Notes under the pieces: generated by a model | Seen by the model: only the letters and a program-made list of their open reading frames with translations | Told to the model about the DNA's origin: nothing | Database searches by the model: none | Program-made: the position numbers and the translations under genes | Part shown: positions 27,271 to 35,097 of the stretch, one piece after another | Layout: the number at the start of each line of letters is the position of its first letter | How positions within the stretch are numbered: the first letter of the stretch is position 1 | Assembly (NCBI GenBank): GCA_000383295.1 | Contig: KB911072.1 | Location: 1 to 64,000, forward strand | Origin: Faecalispora sporosphaeroides DSM 1294 | GTDB taxonomy: Bacteria > Bacillota > Clostridia > Oscillospirales > Acutalibacteraceae | DNA: 64,000 nt | Direction: 5' to 3'

Positions 27271-28059
27271 TTACCCCAAAGCAACGTCCAATATCATCAT
27301 GAGGACAAATCCGGCCATCACGCCGAGTGTTCCCATATTGGAATGCTCACCGCGGCTGGCCTCCGGAATCAGCTCCTCCACCACCACATAGATCATTGCG
27401 CCGGCGGCAAACGAAAGCAGCCACGGCATGAGCGAAAGCACACGGCTTGCCAGCAGGATGGTGACGACGGCAAACACCGGCTCCACCGCGCCCGACAGCG
27501 TACCGCCCAAAAAGGCCCTGCTTACACTGAGGCCCTCGTTGCGCAAGGGCAGAGAAATGGCCGCGCCCTCCGGGAAATTCTGTATTCCCATGCCGATCGC
27601 CAGCACCACGGCCGCTGTCAGCGAGCCCTGCTCCCCGTTTTGCAGCGCAAGCGCAAAAGAAAGCCCCACGGCCATGCCCTCCGGAATATTATGTAGGGTA
27701 ACGGCCAAAAACAGGAGCGTCGTTCTCTTCCACGAGGAAGAGACGCCCTCCGGCCGGCTTTCGCCCAAATGCAGGTGCGGCAGCACGTTATCGAGCGCCA
27801 GAAGAAACAGGCCGCCGAAAATAAAGCCGCCCGCCGCGGGAATCCAGCCCACCTGCCCGCGCTCCTCCGCCTGCTCAATGGCGGGCATCAAAAGCGACCA
27901 GATGGAGGCCGCGATCATCACACCGCTGGCAAAGCCCAGCAGCACTCTCTGTACATTGTCATGGATGACTCCGCGAAAGAAAAACACAAGCGCCGCGCCC
28001 AGCGTCGTCATTGCGAACGGAAATGCCAGCCCAAACGCCAGCCAAGCAACAGAATCCAT
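27271..28059 (-). CDS. ZIP-family metal transporter
   Basis: Integral membrane divalent-metal (zinc-type) transporter, 262 residues, about eight hydrophobic segments. The family's metal-site helices are clear: TLHNIPEGMAVG and NFPEGAAISLPL, then VVEELIPEA. A His-containing loop HLHLGESRPEG lies between segments 3 and 4. ATG 28059 follows ATAGGAGATAAT. It stands alone between eno and the small + strand gene, both separately oriented. Confidence 0.93.
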   Translation of the reverse strand: MDSVAWLAFGLAFPFAMTTLGAALVFFFRGVIHDNVQRVLLGFASGVMIAASIWSLLMPAIEQAEERGQVGWIPAAGGFIFGGLFLLALDNVLPHLHLGESRPEGVSSSWKRTTLLFLAVTLHNIPEGMAVGLSFALALQNGEQGSLTAAVVLAIGMGIQNFPEGAAISLPLRNEGLSVSRAFLGGTLSGAVEPVFAVVTILLASRVLSLMPWLLSFAAGAMIYVVVEELIPEASRGEHSNMGTLGVMAGFVLMMILDVALG

Positions 28060-28175
28060 ATTATCTCCTATATTCTATCCAATTTCTCAAAAATACGGCC
28101 CGTCCCGCCTTCTGGTGGAATTTTCCTGCCATAAACCAGAGCCGGACCACACATAGTAAAACAGGGTGATACTTG

Positions 28176-28349
28176 GTGAAAGCAGAAAATCTTCAGGATC
28201 TGATCCGCAGAAGCAGCAGTACCAGACAATATTTCATGTCGCTGCCGGTTCCGGATCAAATGGAACTGCACCGGTACAACGAGCATGTGAAAACGGCAGA
28301 CCAGCTGCACCGATACGCGGAATATCTGCAAAGCAACGGGCGCTTATAG
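28176..28349 (+). CDS. Small conserved-looking protein, 57 residues
   Basis: A GTG-started frame (TTG one codon earlier is also possible) with AGGGTGA upstream. The product is polar and helical: it contains LIRRSSSTRQYFMSLPVPDQ and ends HRYAEYLQSNGRL. From memory, similar short proteins with a S-S-S-T-R-Q-Y-F-x-S-L-P core occur in other Clostridia; the function is unknown. No membrane segment. It is divergent from the ZIP gene and followed by a dispersed repeat and a bidirectional terminator. Confidence 0.7.
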   Translation: MKAENLQDLIRRSSSTRQYFMSLPVPDQMELHRYNEHVKTADQLHRYAEYLQSNGRL

Positions 28350-28373
28350 GACCCGCCCGCCGTTCGCGGCAGC

Positions 28374-28402
28374 AAGCTGCCGACGGCTGAGAGAGCCTTA
28401 AA
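28374..28402. repeat. Dispersed intergenic repeat, copy 2
   Basis: GCCGACGGCTGAGAGAGCCT followed by TAAAG matches the copy at 16299-16328 with few differences; an adjoining GC hairpin (CGGCAGC / GCTGCCG) precedes it. Found in the gap 28350-28477. Confidence 0.5.
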
Positions 28403-28476
28403 GCTCGAGACGGACGATGCCCGCCGCTGTGGGTACAGAGCGCCCTGCGCGCTCGTTATAACAAAACCGGTGAAAA

Positions 28477-28512
28477 GAAAAAGGGTTTGTCCTGTTGGGC
28501 AAACCCTTTTTC
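28477..28512. terminator. Bidirectional terminator
   Basis: AAAAAGGGTTTG and CAAACCCTTTTT form a perfect 12-bp stem with T-runs on both strands; it lies between the converging 57-residue gene and ferritin gene. Confidence 0.85.
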
Positions 28513-28602
28513 GATCGGTTCCGGGCGGTACAGGCTCCGCACGCCGAAAGGCTTCAGCCGCAGGCTGCTTTTCCACCCGGTGTGCAGAGCTCCCCGGCCG
28601 GC

Positions 28603-29115
28603 TTACAGAACCAGACTGGGCGCCGCGTATACTCTGCCTGCCAGCTCCTGATCCAACAGGTACAAGCCCTTGGAATCGGAACCGAACAGCTCTATCTTCT
28701 TAATAAGATTCTCCGCATTGGTCTCCTCTTCGCCCTGCTCCTTAACGAACCAGTCGAGGAACTGCATGGTGCGAAAATCCTTTACGCTGTATGCCTCATC
28801 ATAAATCGTGTGGATCGAATTCGTTACATACTGCTCGTGGGCCAGCGCCGCCTTTGCGGGGCCGATCAAATCGCTGAACTTTGTGCCGGGCTTTGCAATG
28901 GCCTCCAGCACGATTTTCTCGTTGTTGTTCTGCAGGTATTGCAGGAACAGCATCGCGTGGTCGCGTTCCTCCTGCGCCTGAATCTGGTACCAGTTGGAAA
29001 AGCCGTCCAGCCCTTCCTCCTTATAGTAATTCGCAATATCCAAATACAGATAAGCAGAGAAGAACTCTTTGTTGATTTGCGTATTGAGCAGCGTTACAAC
29101 CTTTTCATTTAACAC
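28603..29115 (-). CDS. ftnA: Ferritin
   Basis: Iron-storage protein of the non-haem ferritin family, 170 residues, four-helix bundle. Ferroxidase ligands are in NKEFFSAYLYLDIANYYKEE and QAQEERDHAM (ExxH), and KEQGEEE further on. The start is GTG 29115 with GGAG eight bases upstream; upstream in-frame residues have no ribosome site. A promoter (TTGCTT, TATAAT; 29246-29273) lies 130 bases upstream. Confidence 0.95.
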   Translation of the reverse strand: MLNEKVVTLLNTQINKEFFSAYLYLDIANYYKEEGLDGFSNWYQIQAQEERDHAMLFLQYLQNNNEKIVLEAIAKPGTKFSDLIGPAKAALAHEQYVTNSIHTIYDEAYSVKDFRTMQFLDWFVKEQGEEETNAENLIKKIELFGSDSKGLYLLDQELAGRVYAAPSLVL

Positions 29116-29245
29116 AAATATCACTCCTTTGGCATTTGATTTTTCCGCCTGCCGGTTCCGCTCCCGCGGCTGACCGTAACGCCGGCCCGCCCGACCAAAG
29201 CTTGCCGCCCGGCAGTAAAAACCGGTAACAATTTTTCTTATTACC

Positions 29246-29273
29246 ATTATACCATGACCGGGTGGTAAAGCAA
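29246..29273 (-). promoter_or_regulatory. Ferritin promoter
   Basis: TTGCTT (29268-29273) and TATAAT (29246-29251) on the - strand with a 16-base spacer. Confidence 0.65.
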
Positions 29274-29311
29274 GCCTGCAGAACGGAAAAAATCGTGACA
29301 GTTCAGGTGGA

Positions 29312-29335
29312 ATTCTTGTTATAAATAACAAGAAT
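29312..29335. promoter_or_regulatory. Perfect 11-bp inverted repeat upstream of ferritin promoter
   Basis: ATTCTTGTTAT and ATAACAAGAAT are exact arms around two bases. The site lies about 40 bases upstream of the ferritin -35 and 54 bases behind the HD-GYP stop. It may be a regulator site (a Fur/PerR-like site was considered, but the match is not close) or part of the HD-GYP terminator, as GGTGGAAT/ATTCCACC extend it. Confidence 0.45.
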
Positions 29336-29388
29336 CATTATCGATTTTAGATTCCACCATTTCCATCCCTGCAGGGATAAAGGACGGA

Positions 29389-30609
29389 TCACTTGCTCTT
29401 GATCACTTTCAGGTCTTCCTCGAAAAACACGGTTCCCAAAACGGCGTCGATATCCCTCACGATCGATCCGTCAATCAGATTCTGCTTTGCCATGGTATCG
29501 AGAATCCCCACGGCGTCCTCATGAGAAAGCGCCATGCGGTAAGGGCGATCCTCCGTCAGAGCCTGGTAAATATCCACGCAGGCCAGCATGCGGGAATTGA
29601 AATCCAGCCGGTCGGCGGTAAAGCCGTAGGGGTATCCCTTGCCGTTGAGCTTTTCGTGATGATTGGCCGCCCATTCGGTAATATCCTCAAAGCCCTGCAC
29701 CATCTCCAGCGCCTTGCGGGTATAGTAGGTGTGCGACTGAACCACGTCGATCTCTTCCCGGGTCAGGCTTCCCGGTTTATCCAGAATCTCGTTCGGCACC
29801 ATGATCTTCCCCAAATCATGCAGATCCGCCGCGATCCGCATTTTCCAATATTCCTCTTCGCCGCAGCCGTAATAGCGGCACAAAATACCGGTCTTTTTGC
29901 TGATGCCGCGGGAATGTCCGCCCGTAAACGGGGATTTCGCATCGATGATCTTACTGTACAGCCGGGAGATTCGGCGGATATTCTGAAAGCTGAACTCCCG
30001 TGTTTGCTGCGGGAGCAAACGCTCCAGCTCGGGCTCGATAAACATTGGCTGCATATTCAGCCAAAACTCCCCGTGCTGCGAAACATGGAAAAACAGCCGC
30101 AGCAGCTCGGGGTCAAACAGGCGTGCGTCCCTTTTCAGCAGGGCCAGTATGTCGCGCGGGGTGTTTCCCTGCGCGTAATCCACCGCAATGCGGTTGGCAA
30201 GGGCGATCAGACGGGCGTAAAACGGGATCTCCTCGCCGCGCTTTCCGAAAAACCCGCTGCCGTCATAGCACTCGTGATGATATAAAATCACACCGGGAAC
30301 CGGGCGGTTGAACGGGAAGTAGGCGACGTTCTCCTCCCCCGCCTCGCAGTGCATGATGTTCTTCTCAAGCCCGGCCATATCCACCGGATTTCTGTCCAGC
30401 AGAGAACGCGTGATCCCGTTATCGTGCAAAAGAGCATACGAGACCAAATCGAAGAACTCCCGCTCGGGCAGGTTTGTCAATTTCGCAATTCTTGCACAAA
30501 TATAAGCAACATGTCTGGTATGATTGGTAACATCCTTGAGCAAATCCCTCTCCACAAAATCCAGCGTAAAGGAAAAAGAAAGCAGCATTTGATTCACGTT
30601 TAGCTTCAT
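29389..30609 (-). CDS. HD-GYP domain protein with two HD modules
   Basis: 406-residue soluble protein. The C-terminal half carries a full HD-GYP module: AADLHDLGKIMVP, then SHTYYTRKAL, and NHHEKLNGKGYP, the family of cyclic-di-GMP phosphodiesterases. The N-terminal half has a second, divergent HD-like module (ALLHDNGITRSLL, YHHECYDGSGF). No receiver, PAS or membrane sensor part is present, so the input is unknown. The ATG follows GAGGCGGAATC. A catabolite-responsive-element-like site lies 35 bases upstream. Confidence 0.92.
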   Translation of the reverse strand: MKLNVNQMLLSFSFTLDFVERDLLKDVTNHTRHVAYICARIAKLTNLPEREFFDLVSYALLHDNGITRSLLDRNPVDMAGLEKNIMHCEAGEENVAYFPFNRPVPGVILYHHECYDGSGFFGKRGEEIPFYARLIALANRIAVDYAQGNTPRDILALLKRDARLFDPELLRLFFHVSQHGEFWLNMQPMFIEPELERLLPQQTREFSFQNIRRISRLYSKIIDAKSPFTGGHSRGISKKTGILCRYYGCGEEEYWKMRIAADLHDLGKIMVPNEILDKPGSLTREEIDVVQSHTYYTRKALEMVQGFEDITEWAANHHEKLNGKGYPYGFTADRLDFNSRMLACVDIYQALTEDRPYRMALSHEDAVGILDTMAKQNLIDGSIVRDIDAVLGTVFFEEDLKVIKSK

Positions 30610-30643
30610 GATTCCGCCTCATATCTTCCGTGCATCACAATTC

Positions 30644-30657
30644 TGGAAACGCTTCCA
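30644..30657. promoter_or_regulatory. cre-like (CcpA) site upstream of HD-GYP gene
   Basis: TGGAAACGCTTCCA matches the catabolite-responsive element TGNNANCGNTNNCA at every fixed position and is palindromic. It lies 35-48 bases upstream of the HD-GYP start. Confidence 0.55.
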
Positions 30658-30736
30658 AAAAATAAAAACGTCTATGTAATTAATTTATCGGACGATCGTC
30701 TTTAAAAATGAAGTCATCAGGCGGAAAAATTTGATC

Positions 30737-30913
30737 TCATAAACGGTTTTTGGATTTCCAAACGATTAGCTGCCGCAGTATTTCCTCCCGGGACTCTCCC
30801 TTTTTCTGCGACATGTCCTCCAGCAGACGATTAAAGCTTGGAAACCCGGTTCCAAAAGGATCCTTTACCTGCTGAATTCTGCGGTCCATTTTCTTAATCT
30901 CTTCCTGCGTCAC
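30737..30913 (-). CDS. Small hypothetical protein, 58 residues
   Basis: Charged helical protein with the core KDPFGTGFPSFNRLLEDMSQ and a basic C-terminus (WKSKNRL). I do not recognise a family. The start is GTG 30913, with GGAGG seven bases upstream; longer starts lack a ribosome site. A good promoter (31060-31088) precedes it, and the HD-GYP gene follows after 127 bases. Confidence 0.75.
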   Translation of the reverse strand: MTQEEIKKMDRRIQQVKDPFGTGFPSFNRLLEDMSQKKGESREEILRQLIVWKSKNRL

Positions 30914-31059
30914 AATAATCCCTCCATTAATGAATCGTGATTGATCATACATGTTGTGTTTTTGTACGCACCGCATCATTTTTTGAAAGTCACTGGTTTT
31001 TACCTGCAATTTAAAAATTCAGATATTTATTTACAAAAATTTCCTGCCAAATTGTCATT

Positions 31060-31088
31060 ATTATAGCATAACGGGCCATATTAAGCAA
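31060..31088 (-). promoter_or_regulatory. Promoter of the 58-residue protein gene
   Basis: TTGCTT (31083-31088) and TATAAT (31060-31065) on the - strand, 17-base spacer; leader about 150 bases. Confidence 0.7.
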
Positions 31089-31220
31089 ACTTCATTTTGA
31101 CGAAAAGCGACACACGATAACAATTTTTGCATTGCTGAATCAGGGCCGGGGCGCAAGCGCGGCTCCTGTGTCTGCTGGCCGCAGCTTCCCAACTTTTATT
31201 TTGTTTCCCGCAAAATCAAC

Positions 31221-31256
31221 AAAAAGGGAAAGGCCGCTTTCGGGCGGCACTTTCCC
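31221..31256 (-). terminator. Terminator of nfo
   Basis: On the - strand GGGAAAGTGCCGC and GCGGCCTTTCCC form a stem (one bulge), followed by TTTTTG, about 50 bases behind the nfo stop. Confidence 0.85.
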
Positions 31257-31306
31257 AACTGGATACCGTTTTTTCGGCTCGGCCGCACAGCAGAGGAGTC
31301 CTGCGG

Positions 31307-32185
31307 CTATTTCTCTGAGAGCCGTTCCCCCGCTTGGCCCGGCATTGACCCCGGCTCCCGGTAAAGGCCTTTCAGCAGGAGAATCTCCTGCGCGTAGCCC
31401 GGCAGGTCGTTGGGGGTTTCCAGGTAAAAGGGCAGCTCCCGCAGGGCCGGGTGATTGATGATGCGTTCTATTGCAGAGATTCCCAGGCTGCCCTGCCCGA
31501 TTTTCTGGTGGCGGTCCTTGTGGCTGCAAAAGGGATACATGCTGTCGTTGAGGTGGACGGCCCGCAGCCGTGAAAGGCCGATCTCCCGATCGAATTGAGC
31601 CAGCACGCCGTCCAGGTCATTGACCAGATCGTACCCGGCATCGTACACATGGCAGGTGTCGAGGCAGACCCCCATTTTCTCTGTGAGAACAACCTGATCC
31701 AGTATTCTGCGCAGCTGCGAAAAGCTCCCGCCCACCTCGGTTCCCTTCCCGGCCATGGTTTCCAGCAGCACGGTGGTCGTCTGCTCCGCACGCAGGATTC
31801 CGTTGAGCAGCTGTGCAATCTGCAAAATTCCCGCGTCCTCCCCCTGCCCGGTATGGCTGCCGGGGTGAAAATTATAGCAGCTGCCGGGCAGGTATTCCAT
31901 GCGCCGCAGATCATCCTGCATAATAAGAAAGGCAAATTCCCGCACCTTCGGGTCTGCGGAGCAGGCATTGAGCGTATAGGGCGCGTGCGCCAGTATATGG
32001 CTGATCCCCTCGCGCCGCGCAAGCTCCCGCAGCGCGGCGGCATCTGCGGGGTCGATCTCTTTTGCTTTGCTGCCGCGCGGATTGCGGGTGAAAAACTGAA
32101 AGGTGTTGGCCCCAATGGAAACCGCATCCTTTCCCATCGCCAGAAAGCCCTTTGCAGCAGACAGATGACATCCGATTTTCAGCAC
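31307..32185 (-). CDS. nfo: Endonuclease IV (AP endonuclease)
   Basis: Cuts DNA at abasic sites in base excision repair; AP endonuclease 2 TIM-barrel family, three-zinc enzyme. 292 residues. Metal-ligand motifs visible: [43 protein letters not shown] and HQKIGQG. The start is GTG 32185 with GGAG seven bases upstream, giving [16 protein letters not shown] at the N-terminus as in homologues. Stands alone between terminator and divergent YhgE genes. Confidence 0.95.
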   Translation of the reverse strand: MLKIGCHLSAAKGFLAMGKDAVSIGANTFQFFTRNPRGSKAKEIDPADAAALRELARREGISHILAHAPYTLNACSADPKVREFAFLIMQDDLRRMEYLPGSCYNFHPGSHTGQGEDAGILQIAQLLNGILRAEQTTTVLLETMAGKGTEVGGSFSQLRRILDQVVLTEKMGVCLDTCHVYDAGYDLVNDLDGVLAQFDREIGLSRLRAVHLNDSMYPFCSHKDRHQKIGQGSLGISAIERIINHPALRELPFYLETPNDLPGYAQEILLLKGLYREPGSMPGQAGERLSEK

Positions 32186-32356
32186 TGTGTTTCTCCTTTC
32201 CCAATACAATTGTCGTCGCTTCCTACTGCAAGTATACCCGCTTTTTGTGCGCCTGTCTTGTTTTTCTTCTCTGCTATACCATATAAGTGCAATAAGTGCG
32301 GCAGAAAAAGCGCCCCCTGTTTATGCCCGCCAAAAGCGAGGGAGATTCACCCGCCA

Positions 32357-32387
32357 TTGACAAACCACCGGAAAAGTGTACTATAAT
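32357..32387 (+). promoter_or_regulatory. Promoter of the YhgE/Pip pair
   Basis: TTGACA (32357-32362) and TATAAT (32382-32387) with a long 19-base spacer, or TACTAT (32379-32384) with 16. Reads toward the first YhgE gene. Confidence 0.55.
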
Positions 32388-32444
32388 TAACCATGCAGCA
32401 CCGGAAACCCGTTCGTGGCCATCCGGCCGAAGAGAGGAGTCTTC

Positions 32445-35084
32445 ATGAAATTTTATAATATGAGAAAAATTTTTGTCAATGATTGGCACAGGATTCTGCA
32501 TAATCCCGTCGCCCTGATTATAACCGTCGGCATCTGTGTTCTTCCGGCTCTTTATGCCTGGGTGAATATCAAGGCCTGCTGGAATGTGTACGAAAATACA
32601 GGCAGCATTCCGGTGGCCATCGTCAACAACGACCAGACCGTGGAATTCAGAGAAAAAGAGATCAACATCGGCAAGGATGTTGTGGATCAGCTGAAAAGCA
32701 ACAAAAAGATCGATTGGAAATTCGTCAGCCAGAGGCAGGCCGACCTCGGACTGGCCGACGGCACTTATTTTGCCGCAATCGAGCTGCCCGCGGATTTTTC
32801 CGAAAGCTTCACCACCCTGTTTTCGGAGACGCCCGTCAAGCCAAAGATTATTTATAAGGTAGACACCAAGATAAACCCCGTGGCGGAAAAGATCACAGAG
32901 AGCGCGAAAAACACGCTGGTGCAGGAGATCAAATCAAATTTTGTATCCACGGTAAACCAGTCCATTTTTTCCATGCTCAACCCCGTGGGCGAAGACGCCG
33001 ATAAGAACCTGCAAAGCGTCATTCAGATGAAAGACGCGATTGTGAACCTGAATCAGAACATGGAAGTGATTTCCTTCGCGCTGGACAGCCTGCACACGAA
33101 CTCGATCAACCTGAATCAATTTTTGAACAGCGTTAACACCGCGTGGCCGCTGGTGGAAAACGGACTCGAAACTGCCGGGAAAACCGCCGCCAACCGGCAG
33201 GCGCTCTCGCGCGACGCCCAAAAGCGCCTGAACAACTCGCTGACCTATCTGGACACCAACCTCTCTTATGTGCAAAACTCCAGCCAGCGCACACACGCCC
33301 TGCTGGCGGAACTCAACAGCGCCGCAAAAGAGGGCGGCACGGCCAAAATGGACACCGTCTTTTCCGACCTGGACGCGACCCTGTCCGCCATGTCCAGCTC
33401 TGTGGACGCAACCGCCTCCTACCTGAAAAAATACCGTGAGATCGACTGGGGCGAGGACGCGGAAAACGCGGAAAAAATGCTGGCCTCTCTGCGTTCCTCT
33501 TTGGTGAACCTGCGCGGCCAGCTGGGAAAGCTGCGGAAAGATCTGAAAAACCTTTCCGCCGGCTCGGACGCCTTTTACGGCTACCTTAACAAAACCACCG
33601 CCGAGCTGGAGCAGCAGGTGCAGAAGATCGACGAATCGCTCGACACTCTGATTCCCACGCTGGAGGCTTTGAATGAATCTCTGCATTCCACCGCGCTGCA
33701 GGCATCGATCGACGCGCTGAAGTCGCTGCGCAATTCCGGCGTTGGCGGCAAGCTGATCACCCGTCTGAAAGAGATTGAGGCCACCCGGGGGAATACCGCC
33801 GCCGCGATTGCTTCGGTTGATCAGGCTGCCGCAGCCGGAATTCAAATGATCGACGACGCGATCCCGAAGATCGACCAGACAACCAAATTTTTGAAAACGG
33901 TTCAAAGCAATCAGGAGGATAAAAAAACACGGCTGACCAAGATGGTTCGTTCCCTTGATTCGGTTGCCGCGGAGCTGGACAACATGCGCGGCAAGCTCTC
34001 AAGCATTCACAAGCAGTCCGACGACGCCGCACAGCTGACCGCCGGGAAAGCCGACACCATCAACAACGATCTGTACCAGATGGAAAGCCAGCTGACAAAC
34101 CTTTTAAAGGAATACAACCAGAGCATCCGCGGCGATGTGAGCACCATCGGCCAGCGCCTGGTCACCTCGGCCGACAATGCCGCCCGGCTCTCTCAGTCCG
34201 CTCAAAGGCTGGGCTCCGAAATCGGCGCCATGCTGAAAACGGCACAGTCGGGCACAAAGCTTTCCTCCGATTTGACCGGCTCGCTCAGCAGCAAATTAAA
34301 GGAGTTCAAAGGCACCATACAAACGCTTGGCAGCAAGCTCGAGCTGGTCGACAACGACGACGTCGTGCAAATCATTTCAATTTTGCAGAGCAACCCCGAA
34401 TTCATGGGTGATTTTATCGCCGAGCCGTTTGAACAAAACGTGGAATACATCAACGCCGTTCCCAATTACGGCTCCAGCATGACGCCGATTTACACCGCGC
34501 TGGCGCTGTGGGTGGGCTGCCTGATTTTGAACTCGATCCTGCGGTCGCGCCCCCCAGAGTTTGAGGAAAGCGAAGGAATGACGCTGCGCGAAAAACATTA
34601 CGGCAAAATGATGACGTTCTGCTCTATGGCGCTGGTTCAGGGCACCGTGATTTCGCTGGGCGATATTTTTCTGCTCAAAGTTTACGCGGTGAACAGCCTG
34701 CTGTTCGTCCTTTTCGCCGTGTTTTCTTCTTTGGTGTTCTGCATCATCACCTATACGCTGTACTCCACCCTCGGGAACGCCGGCAAGGCGCTGGCGATTG
34801 TCTATATGATTTTCCAGATTCCCGGCAGCGGGGGAACCTACCCCATTCAGGTGAACCCGCCGATTTTCAGCATTTTGCAGCCGCTGTTCCCGTTCGCCTA
34901 CACGGTCAGCGGGTTCCGTGAGGCAATTGCAGGCCCCCTGACGAGTCAGGTGCTTCTGGATTTTGCCGTGCTGGGTCTGTTTGCCCTGATCTTTCTAATT
35001 GCCGGTTACTTCCTCGTTCAGCGGATGGCGGAACCCGTGCACCGCTTTGAAGAGATGTTTGAAAGCTCCGGTTTGGGCGAATGA
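32445..35084 (+). CDS. YhgE/Pip family membrane protein 1
   Basis: 879 residues. One N-terminal membrane segment (VALIITVGICVLPALYAWVN) leads into the family signature (WNVYENTGSIPVAIVNND), a large extracytoplasmic part of about 600 residues with long heptad-rich helices (roughly 180-640), then an ABC-2-like block of about five membrane segments at 690-870 (PIYTALALWVGCLILNSILR, QIPGSGGTYPIQVNPP). The family includes the phage infection protein Pip and YhgE, linked to type VII secretion loci; the role here is unknown. AGGAG lies five bases before the ATG. It is followed after 13 bases by a paralogue. Confidence 0.9.
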   Translation: MKFYNMRKIFVNDWHRILHNPVALIITVGICVLPALYAWVNIKACWNVYENTGSIPVAIVNNDQTVEFREKEINIGKDVVDQLKSNKKIDWKFVSQRQADLGLADGTYFAAIELPADFSESFTTLFSETPVKPKIIYKVDTKINPVAEKITESAKNTLVQEIKSNFVSTVNQSIFSMLNPVGEDADKNLQSVIQMKDAIVNLNQNMEVISFALDSLHTNSINLNQFLNSVNTAWPLVENGLETAGKTAANRQALSRDAQKRLNNSLTYLDTNLSYVQNSSQRTHALLAELNSAAKEGGTAKMDTVFSDLDATLSAMSSSVDATASYLKKYREIDWGEDAENAEKMLASLRSSLVNLRGQLGKLRKDLKNLSAGSDAFYGYLNKTTAELEQQVQKIDESLDTLIPTLEALNESLHSTALQASIDALKSLRNSGVGGKLITRLKEIEATRGNTAAAIASVDQAAAAGIQMIDDAIPKIDQTTKFLKTVQSNQEDKKTRLTKMVRSLDSVAAELDNMRGKLSSIHKQSDDAAQLTAGKADTINNDLYQMESQLTNLLKEYNQSIRGDVSTIGQRLVTSADNAARLSQSAQRLGSEIGAMLKTAQSGTKLSSDLTGSLSSKLKEFKGTIQTLGSKLELVDNDDVVQIISILQSNPEFMGDFIAEPFEQNVEYINAVPNYGSSMTPIYTALALWVGCLILNSILRSRPPEFEESEGMTLREKHYGKMMTFCSMALVQGTVISLGDIFLLKVYAVNSLLFVLFAVFSSLVFCIITYTLYSTLGNAGKALAIVYMIFQIPGSGGTYPIQVNPPIFSILQPLFPFAYTVSGFREAIAGPLTSQVLLDFAVLGLFALIFLIAGYFLVQRMAEPVHRFEEMFESSGLGE

Positions 35085-35097
35085 AAGGGGGAACAAC

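Noticed and set aside
30660-30720. Sigma-D (flagellar) promoter for the HD-GYP gene
   Set aside because: TAAA and CCGATAA are present but only about eight bases apart instead of about fifteen.
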